Shown one piece after another: positions 13,866 through 21,781 of a DNA stretch of 32,821 bases. Origin of the DNA: Clostridiales bacterium (GTDB taxonomy: Bacteria; Bacillota; Clostridia; Christensenellales; Borkfalkiaceae). The notes beneath the pieces are model-generated. The model made no database searches. It saw nothing but the letters and a program-made list of their open reading frames with translations, and was not told the DNA's origin. Position 1 is the first letter of the stretch, and each line of letters opens with the position of its first letter. Position numbers and translations under genes: made by a program. Where the stretch lies: NCBI GenBank assembly GCA_015055725.1, contig SVHO01000015.1, positions 1 to 32,821 on the forward strand, written 5' to 3'.

Positions 13866-15212
13866 ATGGATAAGAAAATTTTAAATCGTGAAATCAAAAA
13901 AGTGCATTTTATAGGTATTGGCGGGGCGGGAATGTGTGGACTTGCATTACACTTGTTGGCAAAAGGAATAGGGGTTAGTGGCAGTGATGCGTGTTTGAGT
14001 GAAACGACGGAACACTTAAAGTCAATGGGGGCTGAAGTTTTTTATAAACACACCGCAAAAAACGTTAAGGGCGCGGATATGGTCGTATATTCGTCTGCAA
14101 TAAATGATGATAATCCCGAACTTTTGCAAGCAAAAAAACAAAAAATCCCAACGCTTAAGCGCAGTCAGTTGCTCGGAGAGTTTATCAAACAGTTTAAAAA
14201 GTCGGTTGCGATTAGTGGAAGCCACGGCAAAACAACGGCAACTGCCATGATTGCAAACGTGCTTAAAGAAGCGAGTTTATCCCCATCCGTCTTTTTGGGC
14301 GGGGAAAGCGTTGATTTTGGAAACTACCTTTCGGGTGATGATAATTTGGTCGTTTTGGAAGCGTGTGAATATAAGAGAAATTTTTTAGACTTAAATCCAA
14401 ACATAGCAGTAGTTTTAAATGTTGACCACGACCACCCGGATAGTTATAAAACGATAGATGAACAATTTTTTGCTTTTAGTGAATTTATAAAAAACAAAAT
14501 AGCCGTTGTAAACGCTGACGACGAGCATGCGAGCAAACTCTTTAATTCGGCTTGCGTGTCGTTTGGGATACAAAACGTTGCAACGTACACGGCGAAAAAA
14601 GTTAAAGCGAAGAATGGTAAATATTCGTTTACCGCTTGTGTTTACGGCTCGCCACTTGGAAAAATAAATCTTTCAGTTTTGGGGAAACATAACGTTTATA
14701 ATGCACTTGCAACCATAGCCGTTGCACATCTTTTAGGCGTGCCGTTTAGCGCGGTTAAAAAAGGACTTGAAACGTTTAAGGGGGTTAAAAGAAGATTAGA
14801 GTTTTTGGGGACGCGTGATAAATGCAATTTTTATGCCGATTACGCCCACCACCCAAACGAAATTATAGCCACGCTTAAATGTTTTTTTGAAGCGTATGGT
14901 GAGGCAGGCGTAGTTTTTCAACCACACACTTATTCAAGGACTAAGGCGCTTATGGAAGATTTTGTGGGCGCGCTTAAAGGAGTTAGCGATTGCGTTATAT
15001 ATAAAACGTATTCTGCACGCGAAAAGGTTGATGAAAACGCAAGTGCAAAAGCTCTTTATGAAAACTTAATAAGTAAAAGCGCAAATAACTTAGTTTACGC
15101 TAAAAGTGTTGAAGAACTTGAAAACGCCGTTCAAAATTTGAGTAAAAAATATAAAAATATTTTATTTTTGGGGGCAGGGGATATTTATCAAATAGCAAAA
15201 AGTTTTATATAA
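13866..15212 (+). CDS. murC: UDP-N-acetylmuramate--L-alanine ligase
   Basis: MurC adds L-alanine to UDP-MurNAc with ATP, the first amino-acid step of the peptidoglycan stem peptide. The N-terminal UDP-binding motif FIGIGGAGMCGLA (15-27), the ATP loop SGSHGKTTAT (117-126), the NVDHDHPD segment and the C-terminal YADYAHHPNEI and FQPHTYSRT motifs are all diagnostic, and 448 residues is normal. The ribosome binding site is weak (TAGGG close to the ATG). It is divergent from spoVG. A separate murC, rather than one in a division cluster, is common in Firmicutes. The window also holds the asd-dapAB genes for the diaminopimelate or lysine of the same peptide. Confidence 0.95.
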   Translation: MDKKILNREIKKVHFIGIGGAGMCGLALHLLAKGIGVSGSDACLSETTEHLKSMGAEVFYKHTAKNVKGADMVVYSSAINDDNPELLQAKKQKIPTLKRSQLLGEFIKQFKKSVAISGSHGKTTATAMIANVLKEASLSPSVFLGGESVDFGNYLSGDDNLVVLEACEYKRNFLDLNPNIAVVLNVDHDHPDSYKTIDEQFFAFSEFIKNKIAVVNADDEHASKLFNSACVSFGIQNVATYTAKKVKAKNGKYSFTACVYGSPLGKINLSVLGKHNVYNALATIAVAHLLGVPFSAVKKGLETFKGVKRRLEFLGTRDKCNFYADYAHHPNEIIATLKCFFEAYGEAGVVFQPHTYSRTKALMEDFVGALKGVSDCVIYKTYSAREKVDENASAKALYENLISKSANNLVYAKSVEELENAVQNLSKKYKNILFLGAGDIYQIAKSFI

Positions 15213-15266
15213 AAAACGTTATACTGTTTATAAATAAAAAAATATTAAAAAAAGCGGGAAAAACGA

Positions 15267-15295
15267 TTGTAAAAAAAACTATTTTAGTGTATCAT
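15267..15295 (+). promoter_or_regulatory. Promoter of the lactate/malate-type dehydrogenase
   Basis: TTGTAA (15267-15272), 17-base spacer, TATCAT (15290-15295), about 35 bases before the ATG at 15331, which has an AGGAGA ribosome binding site. No Rex-type operator is evident. Confidence 0.6.
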
Positions 15296-15330
15296 ATACG
15301 TATAGAATAAAATAGGAGAAAATCGGCAAA

Positions 15331-16296
15331 ATGGTACAGAAAAAGAGAAAGATTTCAATTTTAGGCGCAGGAAACGTTGGTGCAACGATTGCTTATGCTT
15401 TAACGTTGCAAGGTGTTTGTTCAGAAATAGTTTTAGTTGATATCAATAAAGAAAAGGCAGAAGGTGAAGCCCTTGATATAACTCAATGTGCAGCTTGCGT
15501 TCCTTCTTGCAAAATTTGGTGCGGAGATTATGCAGACGTTGCTGGGTCAGACGTTGTGGTTATCACCTTTGGCGTTGGTAGAAAACCCGGTCAAACGAGG
15601 CTTGACCTTGCTGCTATTAACGTTGGAATTTTAAAGAGCGTTATTAAGGCAAACGATTTCAAGAAAATCGCGCCTGACGCGTTGTACGTTGTTGTTTCAA
15701 ACCCCGTTGACGTTATGACGTACGTTTTGATGAAAGAAGCAGGCTTAAAGAAAGAACAAGTTATCGGTACGGGCACTTTACTTGACTCTAACCGTCTTGT
15801 TCAAGCAGTTGCATCTTATTGCAAAGTTGACGCTTCTAACGTAAACGCATACGTTTTCGGTGAACACGGTGACGCATGTATGGCTCCTTGGAGTTTATGT
15901 ACCGTTTGCGGTATGAATATTAGAGATTACTGCACCAAGATTATGGGCGTAAATAAAGAACAACTTGAAGATGAACTTAACAATATTTACACGGGTATGG
16001 TTGCTGCAGGCTCTAAAGTTATTAAAGCAAAGGGCGCAACGTTCTATGCAATTGCAGCATCAACCGTTCAACTTATCAAGGCGTTAGTTTCAGATACCGA
16101 AACCATTTTATCAGTTGCAACTTATCTTGATGGGCAATACGGTGCAAAAGACCTTTGCACAGGCGTTCTTTGTAAGGTTGGTGGAACGGGATTAAAAGAA
16201 ATAGTTGAACTCCCGCTACCTGAAGAAGAAATGAAACTCTTCTCTGAAAAACTTGCTTCGCTTGACAACACTTTCAACGCATTGAACGTTAGATAA
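15331..16296 (+). CDS. L-lactate/malate dehydrogenase family protein
   Basis: This 321-residue NAD-dependent 2-hydroxyacid dehydrogenase has the Rossmann motif GAGNVGATIAY (12-22), an acidic NAD-selecting Asp37 (LVDIN), the mobile-loop segment GRKPGQTRLDL (83-93), the catalytic LLDSNR (Asp152, Arg155) and the proton-relay GEHGD. Overall it looks like bacterial L-lactate dehydrogenase. The residue aligned with Gln102 of Bacillus LDH, which selects lactate over malate, is Arg84 here, as in malate dehydrogenases; the Q102R change is known to switch LDH to malate. The activity could therefore be malate, lactate or another 2-oxoacid. The next gene sits behind a riboswitch with no terminator before it. 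Confidence 0.87.
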   Translation: MVQKKRKISILGAGNVGATIAYALTLQGVCSEIVLVDINKEKAEGEALDITQCAACVPSCKIWCGDYADVAGSDVVVITFGVGRKPGQTRLDLAAINVGILKSVIKANDFKKIAPDALYVVVSNPVDVMTYVLMKEAGLKKEQVIGTGTLLDSNRLVQAVASYCKVDASNVNAYVFGEHGDACMAPWSLCTVCGMNIRDYCTKIMGVNKEQLEDELNNIYTGMVAAGSKVIKAKGATFYAIAASTVQLIKALVSDTETILSVATYLDGQYGAKDLCTGVLCKVGGTGLKEIVELPLPEEEMKLFSEKLASLDNTFNALNVR

Positions 16297-16311
16297 ATTT
16301 AATCGGAAAGA

Positions 16312-16415
16312 TTAAAAGGGAGTAGTTTACGCTTGAATTGAGCGTCTGCTTTGTCGTCAACACGGCATTTTGCTCGGCGAGCAGAATTACAAATGGTAGT
16401 TTAACAAGACTTTTA
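16312..16415 (+). promoter_or_regulatory. yybP-ykoY (manganese) riboswitch aptamer
   Basis: The segment has the hallmarks of the Mn2+-sensing motif: AAAAGGGAGTAG (16314-16325) for P1 and loop L1; a P2 hairpin (ACGCT/AGCGT, 16329-16345); TTTGTCGTCAACACGG holding the L3 CGTCA (16355-16359); a P3 closed by CTGCT (16346-16350) and AGCAG (16380-16384); and the 3' TTTAACAAGACTTTTA that closes P1 (TAAAAG with CTTTTA, 16410-16415). This order matches the family well. The 3' strand of P1 is reused in the terminator that follows, so Mn2+ binding should switch expression on. Confidence 0.88.
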
Positions 16416-16449
16416 TCGTCAATAATTACGGTAAAAGTCTTTTATTTTT
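16406..16449 (+). terminator. Riboswitch expression-platform terminator
   Basis: AAGACTTTTA (16406-16415) pairs with TAAAAGTCTT (16432-16441), followed by a T-rich tail (to 16449). It overlaps the aptamer P1 strand, so aptamer folding and termination exclude each other. Confidence 0.85.
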
Positions 16450-16458
16450 GGAGCACTT

Positions 16459-17817
16459 ATGAAGATTTTTATTTTAATTTTATTCGTTTTAATGTATATA
16501 GGAATTATCGTTTTTCCTAAATACAAACCGCATATCACGGGTGCAACGGCATTTATTGCCGTTGTTTCGTGCGTGATATCTAAGGATATGCTTTGGCACG
16601 AATCATTTTCAAGCGCAATCAATTATAACGTTGTTATGATGCTTTTAGGCATTATGATTACCGTTGGCTTATTTTCAGAATCAGGCATGCCGAATAAACT
16701 TGCCGATAAAATTATTTCTAAAATACCCAACGCAATGTGGATTTTAGTTTTGCTATCAGTATTAAGTGGCATTATATCAGCTTTCGTCGATAACGTTGCA
16801 ACGGTTTTAATGCTTGCGCCTATTGGGCTTGCAGTTGCTAAAAAAGTTAACATCTCGCCTATACCCGTTTTAATAAGCATTTCCGTTTCAAGCAACTTGC
16901 AAGGCGCGGCAACCCTAGTTGGTGACACCACTTCCGTTATGCTTGCTGGTGAACTCGGTATGAGTTTTATGGACTTCTTCTTTATGGACGGAAAGTTGTC
17001 TATCTTTTGGGCAGTTGAACTTGGTATGCTACTTACTATTCCCGTTCTTATATTTATATTTAGGAAGAATAACCAAAGGATTAGCATTACGCCTGAAAAA
17101 ATTCAAGTGACAACTATTTTCCCAACGGTAATGTTGGTGCTTAATATAGTGTGCTTAGTCGTGTGCTCGTTTGTTTCTATACCAAACGCCTTTATTTCAG
17201 ACCACGTAAACGGTTTGGTTTGTATGTTTTTTGGTATCATTTGTTTGATTTATCACGTTGCAACGGCTAAAAGACAGGCGATTGAAAATGTTAATGAAGA
17301 CGGCTCGACTACAACCGATTTTATCGGTGGTAAAAAAGAAGCAGTGAAAACGGTTTTAGGAACTATCGATTTCCCAACAGTTTTATTCTTGGTTTTCTTG
17401 TTTATTATTATTCGTGCAGTAAACAACGTTGGAATTATTGCGGATATAAGCAGTTTCTTTGCATCTATCGGTGCTAAAAACATATTCTTGCTTTATACGC
17501 TTATAGTGTTTGGTTCGGTGCTTATTTCAGCGTTTATTGATAATATTCCTTACGTTGCAACAATGCTTCCCGTAATTGCAGGCTTAGGACTTACGGGAAA
17601 CGCGCAAATTCTTTTGTGCTTTGGTTTGTTATGTGGTGCAACGCTTGGTGGAAACATCACGCCCGTGGGCGCATCTGCAAACGTGGTTGCAATAGGTATG
17701 CTCAATAAAGAAGGGTATAAGGTTAAATCAAGCGACTTCTTTAAGATAGGTATTCCGTTTACATTAGTTGCTGTTTTAGGTGGATATGCGTTGATTTGGT
17801 TTGTTTTTGGAATTTAA
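16459..17817 (+). CDS. ArsB/NhaD-type (ion transporter superfamily) permease under Mn riboswitch
   Basis: This 452-residue integral membrane protein has about 11-12 hydrophobic helices. Two related inverted-repeat motifs are visible: SAFVDNVATVLMLAPI in the first half and SAFIDNIPYVATMLPVI in the second, plus GATLGGNITPVGASANVV near the C-terminus. These are typical of the ArsB/NhaD/SLC13 ion transporter superfamily, which exports arsenite, exchanges Na+/H+ or carries anions. The cytosolic charged loop at about 265-300 separates the halves. Placement behind a Mn2+ riboswitch suggests manganese export or manganese-linked ion homeostasis, although the family is not one of the classic Mn exporters. 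GGAG lies 8-9 bases before the ATG. A PHP-domain gene starts 18 bases after its stop. Confidence 0.82.
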   Translation: MKIFILILFVLMYIGIIVFPKYKPHITGATAFIAVVSCVISKDMLWHESFSSAINYNVVMMLLGIMITVGLFSESGMPNKLADKIISKIPNAMWILVLLSVLSGIISAFVDNVATVLMLAPIGLAVAKKVNISPIPVLISISVSSNLQGAATLVGDTTSVMLAGELGMSFMDFFFMDGKLSIFWAVELGMLLTIPVLIFIFRKNNQRISITPEKIQVTTIFPTVMLVLNIVCLVVCSFVSIPNAFISDHVNGLVCMFFGIICLIYHVATAKRQAIENVNEDGSTTTDFIGGKKEAVKTVLGTIDFPTVLFLVFLFIIIRAVNNVGIIADISSFFASIGAKNIFLLYTLIVFGSVLISAFIDNIPYVATMLPVIAGLGLTGNAQILLCFGLLCGATLGGNITPVGASANVVAIGMLNKEGYKVKSSDFFKIGIPFTLVAVLGGYALIWFVFGI

Positions 17818-17835
17818 TTTTATAAGGAACTAATT

Positions 17836-18867
17836 ATGAAAAAATATCTTATTGAGGATAAAAAGTATTATAAGGCAAACTTGCATTCGCACTCAACTCA
17901 TTCAGACGGGAAGTTAACTATTGAAGAAAATATAAGAGAGTATAAGGCGAAAGGGTATTCTATATACGCTATAACCGACCATTGTTATACTGAAAATTTT
18001 CACAAAAAGTTTACAAATAAAGATTTCGTTGTAATTAACGGATATGAAAACGTAATTTGGGATAGCGAAAAGTTTGTTGAAGACGATAAATTAAGAAATA
18101 GTCTCAAAGTTTACCATTTTAACTTTTTCGCGAAAAATCCTGAAAATTTGGTAATGGTTGGGATTAATTATGATGGATATCATCGTTTTTTTGAAAAGGT
18201 GTTGCATCCCGAAAATATAAAGAATGAATATTACGGTGGTGAATTTGCAAAATTAAAGTATAGCGTCGATTGCGTAAATAAAATGATTGAACAAGCCAAC
18301 AAAGCAGGCTTTTTGGTGCAATATAACCATCCTGTATGGAGTTTGAATGAACCGAAAGATTATCTTGGATTAAAAGGGCTTTGGGCTATGGAAATATATA
18401 ATACCGACTGTAATCAATTAGGGCTTAATGAAGAAAATGAATATATATACGACCTAATGCTACGAGACGGGCAAGACTTATGCGTGACCGCTAACGACGA
18501 TAATCATGGATTTGCCGATAGATTCGGTGGATTTAGTATGATAGGCGCAAACGAATTGACTTATGAAGCCGTTATATCAGCAATGGAAAGAAAAGATTTG
18601 TATGCGTCAACCGGTCCATTGATAGAATATATATATTATGAAAACGGAAAGTTTTTTATTAAATGCACAGATGCGGTTAAAATAGTAATGCTTTGTGGAG
18701 GAAGAAGAGCGAGGGTTTTACGTGCAACTGATAAAGAAATTAATTACGCAGAGTTTGATGACTTTAACGAACCGGTTGACTTAAAGTATTATCGATTTGA
18801 AATAACGGATAAAAACGGAAAAAAGGCGTATACGAGAGCATATCTCAAAAAAGAAATTCATGGTTAA
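17836..18867 (+). CDS. PHP-domain metal-dependent phosphoesterase
   Basis: The 343-residue product begins with the PHP signature NLHSHSTHSDGKLT (His17, His19, Asp24) and AITDH (Asp48, His49), followed by YNHPVW (His165), Glu186 and TANDDNHG (Asp221/222, His224). These are the usual metal ligands of a trinuclear phosphoesterase site. The C-terminal about 90 residues form a small beta-rich domain seen in PHP hydrolases of this length. The substrate is not readable; the family includes histidinol phosphatases and nucleotide phosphodiesterases. It is 18 bases downstream of the transporter with AAGGAAC before the ATG and ends at a terminator, so it shares the Mn2+ riboswitch. PHP enzymes commonly use Mn2+, which gives the co-regulation a possible rationale. 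Confidence 0.85.
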   Translation: MKKYLIEDKKYYKANLHSHSTHSDGKLTIEENIREYKAKGYSIYAITDHCYTENFHKKFTNKDFVVINGYENVIWDSEKFVEDDKLRNSLKVYHFNFFAKNPENLVMVGINYDGYHRFFEKVLHPENIKNEYYGGEFAKLKYSVDCVNKMIEQANKAGFLVQYNHPVWSLNEPKDYLGLKGLWAMEIYNTDCNQLGLNEENEYIYDLMLRDGQDLCVTANDDNHGFADRFGGFSMIGANELTYEAVISAMERKDLYASTGPLIEYIYYENGKFFIKCTDAVKIVMLCGGRRARVLRATDKEINYAEFDDFNEPVDLKYYRFEITDKNGKKAYTRAYLKKEIHG

Positions 18868-18868
18868 A

Positions 18869-18905
18869 AAAATCCTTTGGTTAACAAAACCAAAGGATTT
18901 TTTAT
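18869..18905. terminator. Terminator after PHP gene (also able to serve lysR)
   Basis: AATCCTTTGGTT (18871-18882) pairs with AACCAAAGGATT (18888-18899), A-tailed on one side and T-tailed on the other, in a 44-base gap between convergent genes. Confidence 0.85.
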
Positions 18906-18911
18906 GTGTTG

Positions 18912-19847
18912 TTATTTTTTCGTGTTATACTCTATAAATTTTCTGCTTGCAAGGGATAGATAGTGATTGCGCTTTTGGTAAAAATATATATTTCTTTCGG
19001 CTTGTGTGTCAGACAGGCTATAATAATAAACGTCACGCGCCGAGTTGATGCTTTTAATCAACGTGTCGCTTACGAAAGATATGCCCATGCCCGTGCAAGA
19101 AACGTTAAAAGCCGTCACTTGTTGGTCAAGGTGAAAAATAACGTTTGGCGTTATTCCGTATTTCTTAAATAACTTTTCGGCACGCTTACCCGTGTCGTTT
19201 TCGTGGTTTAGCAATATAAAAGGTTGGTCCTTAAAAACCGAGAGTTTAACCTTAACACTATCTTCAACGTGTTTGTTTGCTTTAATATCGCTTTCAGTAA
19301 ATCTAAATTGTTCAAGCCCTTGATTTACGGCAAGGTGTTTTGGAACGGCAAGTAAAAGTGATTCGGATGCAAAAACTTCGGATATAATGTTTTCATCTTC
19401 GTTTAGAGTGTTGTCTATAACGATATCAAGTTCACCAGAAGAAAGTTTGCTTAGAAGATTTTTAGAACTATCTTCAAAAATTTCAAACTTGATTTGTGGG
19501 TGCTTTTCGTTAAATTGATAAATTAGTTTTGGTAAAACGGAAGAAGAAAAGAAACTACTTCCTCCAATTCTTATTTTGCCTTTAACAAGGTTGGTATGGT
19601 CTGAAACGTATCTTGAAAAGTCTTTTTCCTTTTCTTCAATTTCCATAGCGTATTTAACGTATTCTCGGCCAACTTCGGTTAGAGAGATAGGGTTTGTGGA
19701 CCTATCGAAAATAGGTGCAGAAACTTTATCTTCAATTCTTTTTATCGACGCCGATAACGAGGGTTGAGAAACGAACAACTTTTCCGCCGCTTTGGTAAAC
19801 CCACCTTCTCTATAAACTGCAAGTATATATTCCTTATTTCTAAACAT
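18912..19847 (-). CDS. LysR-family transcriptional regulator, divergent from aspartase
   Basis: The 311-residue protein has an N-terminal winged helix-turn-helix (residues about 1-62; GGFTKAAEKLFVSQPSLSASIKRIE) and a C-terminal effector-binding domain starting near residue 90 (GKIRIGGSSFFSSSVLPKL), the standard LysR layout and length. An AGGTGT ribosome binding site precedes the ATG at 19847. It is transcribed away from aspA, and the 118-base gap contains one symmetrical promoter/operator-like element, so the simplest reading is that it regulates aspA and itself. The effector is unknown; aspartate, fumarate or a related C4 compound is a guess from context. Confidence 0.9.
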   Translation of the reverse strand: MFRNKEYILAVYREGGFTKAAEKLFVSQPSLSASIKRIEDKVSAPIFDRSTNPISLTEVGREYVKYAMEIEEKEKDFSRYVSDHTNLVKGKIRIGGSSFFSSSVLPKLIYQFNEKHPQIKFEIFEDSSKNLLSKLSSGELDIVIDNTLNEDENIISEVFASESLLLAVPKHLAVNQGLEQFRFTESDIKANKHVEDSVKVKLSVFKDQPFILLNHENDTGKRAEKLFKKYGITPNVIFHLDQQVTAFNVSCTGMGISFVSDTLIKSINSARDVYYYSLSDTQAERNIYFYQKRNHYLSLASRKFIEYNTKK

Positions 19848-19896
19848 ATAAACACCTATAACTTAAGAGTAATGATAATTATGATTTAATATGTAT

Positions 19897-19928
19897 TTGA
19901 TTATATCATACTTTTGTAGTATAATCAA
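19897..19928. promoter_or_regulatory. Symmetrical bidirectional promoter/operator between lysR and aspA
   Basis: TTGATTATA (19897-19905) and TATAATCAA (19920-19928) form a perfect inverted repeat. On the plus strand it gives TTGATT, 17 bases, TATAAT (aspA). On the minus strand it gives TTGATT, 17 bases, TATAAT again (lysR). Predicted starts leave leaders of about 35-45 bases in each direction. A further ATAATTAT palindrome lies at 19875-19882, within lysR leader DNA, and could be a LysR contact site. Confidence 0.65.
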
Positions 19929-19965
19929 GTTGTGCACGAAAATAATTTTATTTTTTAAGGAAAAT

Positions 19966-21348
19966 ATGGAAAAAATTTTTAGACTTGAAAGTGATTCGAT
20001 AGGGCAAAGAGAAGTTCCGATAGACGCGTACTACGGCGTACAAACGTTGCGCGCTTATGAAAACTTTAAAATTAGCGGTACGAAAACACATTCAGAGTTT
20101 ATAAAGGCTATCGTGGAAATTAAAAAGGCGGCGGCAATTACCAACGGCAACGCTGGCGTAATTGATAAAAAAATTGCGGACGCAATGGAAAAGGCGTGCG
20201 ACGAAATTTTATCAGGTAAGTATTTGGATAATTTTATCGTAGATGCCGTTCAAGGTGGTGCAGGTACTTCGTTTAATATGAACGCAAACGAAGTTGTTTC
20301 TAACCGTGCGATTGAAATTTTAGGTGGGCAAAAGGGGGATTATTCAATAGTTCACCCCAACGACCACGCAAACTGCGGTCAATCTACTAACGACGTTTTT
20401 CCTAGCGCAGGGAAGATTGCTACCGTGCGTCTACTTAAAAAAGCAATAGACGCGCTTGAAAATTTTTATGCGGCAATAATTGAAAAATCGGTACAATTTA
20501 AAGACGTTATAAAAATGGGACGTACTGAAATGCAAGATGCAGTCCCTATAAGTTTTGGACAATCGTTTACCGCTTACGCACAAGCGGTTAAACGCGATAT
20601 TAAACGTTTTAATAGCGCGATTGAAGAACTTTCTAAACTAAATATGGGCGGTACTGCGATAGGTACGGGGATTAACGCTGACGGCGAATACATAAAAAAT
20701 ATCGTTCCTAATCTTGCTACCGTTACTGGTTTAAAACTTACGCAAGCCGAAGATTTAGTTGACGCTACGCAAAACCTTGACTGTTTTGTATTCGTATCGG
20801 GTATAGTTAAGTCGTGCGCAACTACGCTTTCAAAAATTGCGAACGATTTGCGTTTGATGTCGTCAGGTCCGCGTACGGGTTTTGCTGAAATTAATTTACC
20901 TGCAAAACAAAACGGTTCTTCGATAATGCCTGGTAAAATCAATCCCGTTATTCCCGAAGTAATCAACCAAATAGCGTTTAACGTTATCGGTAACGACACG
21001 ACCATTACTATGGCGGTAGAGGCTGGACAACTTGAATTAAACGCGTTTGAGCCGATAATTTTTTACTGTTTGTTTGAGTCGCTTGAAACTTTAACTAACG
21101 GGATTAAAGTGTTTACCAAGGATTGTATTGAAGGCTTAACGGTAAACCAAGAAGTGTGTGAAGATGAAGTTGAAAGAAGTATCGGTATAGTTACTGCGCT
21201 TTGTCCGTTTATAGGATACACAAAAGCGTCTTATTTAGCAAAGAAAGCGCTTAAAGAAAAGAAAAACGTTCGCCAAGTATTGATTGAAGAAAAAATCATT
21301 TCCGAAAGCGAACTTAATAAAATTTTAGATCCACAAAAAATGATTTAA
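19966..21348 (+). CDS. aspA: Aspartate ammonia-lyase
   Basis: Aspartase converts L-aspartate to fumarate and ammonia. The 460-residue product contains the superfamily signature GSSIMPGKINP (317-327, catalytic Ser318) followed by VIPEVINQIAFNVIGNDTTITMAVEAGQLELN. The VxPEVxNQ and GNDTT.TMA.EAGQLELN pattern marks aspartase; class II fumarase instead has NPTQCEA and ASGNFELN. TNDVFPSA (141-148) and TGIN are also present. I chose the ATG at 19966 (AAGG ribosome binding site) because homologues start MEKIFRLESD; an upstream in-frame ATG at 19891 would overlap the promoter. The divergent LysR protein is the likely regulator. Together with the malate/lactate-type dehydrogenase nearby it suggests aspartate/C4-dicarboxylate catabolism. 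Confidence 0.93.
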   Translation: MEKIFRLESDSIGQREVPIDAYYGVQTLRAYENFKISGTKTHSEFIKAIVEIKKAAAITNGNAGVIDKKIADAMEKACDEILSGKYLDNFIVDAVQGGAGTSFNMNANEVVSNRAIEILGGQKGDYSIVHPNDHANCGQSTNDVFPSAGKIATVRLLKKAIDALENFYAAIIEKSVQFKDVIKMGRTEMQDAVPISFGQSFTAYAQAVKRDIKRFNSAIEELSKLNMGGTAIGTGINADGEYIKNIVPNLATVTGLKLTQAEDLVDATQNLDCFVFVSGIVKSCATTLSKIANDLRLMSSGPRTGFAEINLPAKQNGSSIMPGKINPVIPEVINQIAFNVIGNDTTITMAVEAGQLELNAFEPIIFYCLFESLETLTNGIKVFTKDCIEGLTVNQEVCEDEVERSIGIVTALCPFIGYTKASYLAKKALKEKKNVRQVLIEEKIISESELNKILDPQKMI

Positions 21349-21396
21349 CGCTATATTCGCGCAAAAAAAGGTCGTCATAAAAATTTTGCGTTGATA

Positions 21397-21426
21397 AAAA
21401 AGGCAGGTTAGAAAACCTGCCTTTTT
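21397..21426. terminator. Bidirectional terminator between aspA and sepF
   Basis: AAAGGCAGGTT pairs with AACCTGCCTTT (21414-21424) across an AGAA loop, with A and T tails, in the gap between convergent genes. Confidence 0.85.
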
Positions 21427-21448
21427 GCTTTTGATTATAAACTTGCTT

Positions 21449-21781
21449 TTAACCGTTAACTTCAACGCCTGCGGGGGAAAACATAAACACGTTGTTTCCC
21501 ATTTCATAAACACCGCCACCAAGTGCGTAAATTGCGCCAGACAACATATCTAAAACGCGTTTTGCAGTTTCAGTTTTTAGTTCGGTTAAGTGAACAACTG
21601 CGTTTTTACCCGACTTAATCGCGTCGATAATAGTTTCAACGTCTTGATAAGCCGTGGGGCTAAAAACGGAAACGGGTGCGTTTTTTGCGTTTCCCAAACC
21701 AACTCTTTCGTCAAATTCAGAACGAGAGTGTTGTTCGTTTTTAATTTTATTGTCTTTACCGAATAAATCAAATATTCCCAT
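21449..21781 (-). CDS. sepF: SepF-like cell division protein
   Basis: SepF anchors FtsZ to the membrane and shapes the division septum. The 110-residue product starts with a short amphipathic segment (MGIFDLFGK), has a variable linker to about residue 33, and then the SepF core (VSVFSPTAYQDVETIIDAIKS, AVVHLTELKTETAKRVLDMLSGAIYALGG, ending VFMFSPAGVEV). It is a little shorter than Bacillus SepF because of a short linker. The ATG at 21781 has a GGAG ribosome binding site and overlaps the end of ylmE by 14 bases, giving the common ylmE-sepF pair and coupled translation. It is the last gene of the asd-dapA-dapB-ylmE-sepF operon. Confidence 0.9.
   Translation of the reverse strand: MGIFDLFGKDNKIKNEQHSRSEFDERVGLGNAKNAPVSVFSPTAYQDVETIIDAIKSGKNAVVHLTELKTETAKRVLDMLSGAIYALGGGVYEMGNNVFMFSPAGVEVNG

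Noticed and set aside
16338-16520. Open frame overlapping the Mn riboswitch
   Set aside because: It runs through the aptamer and the terminator and into the transporter in another frame; no ribosome binding site or protein-like composition.
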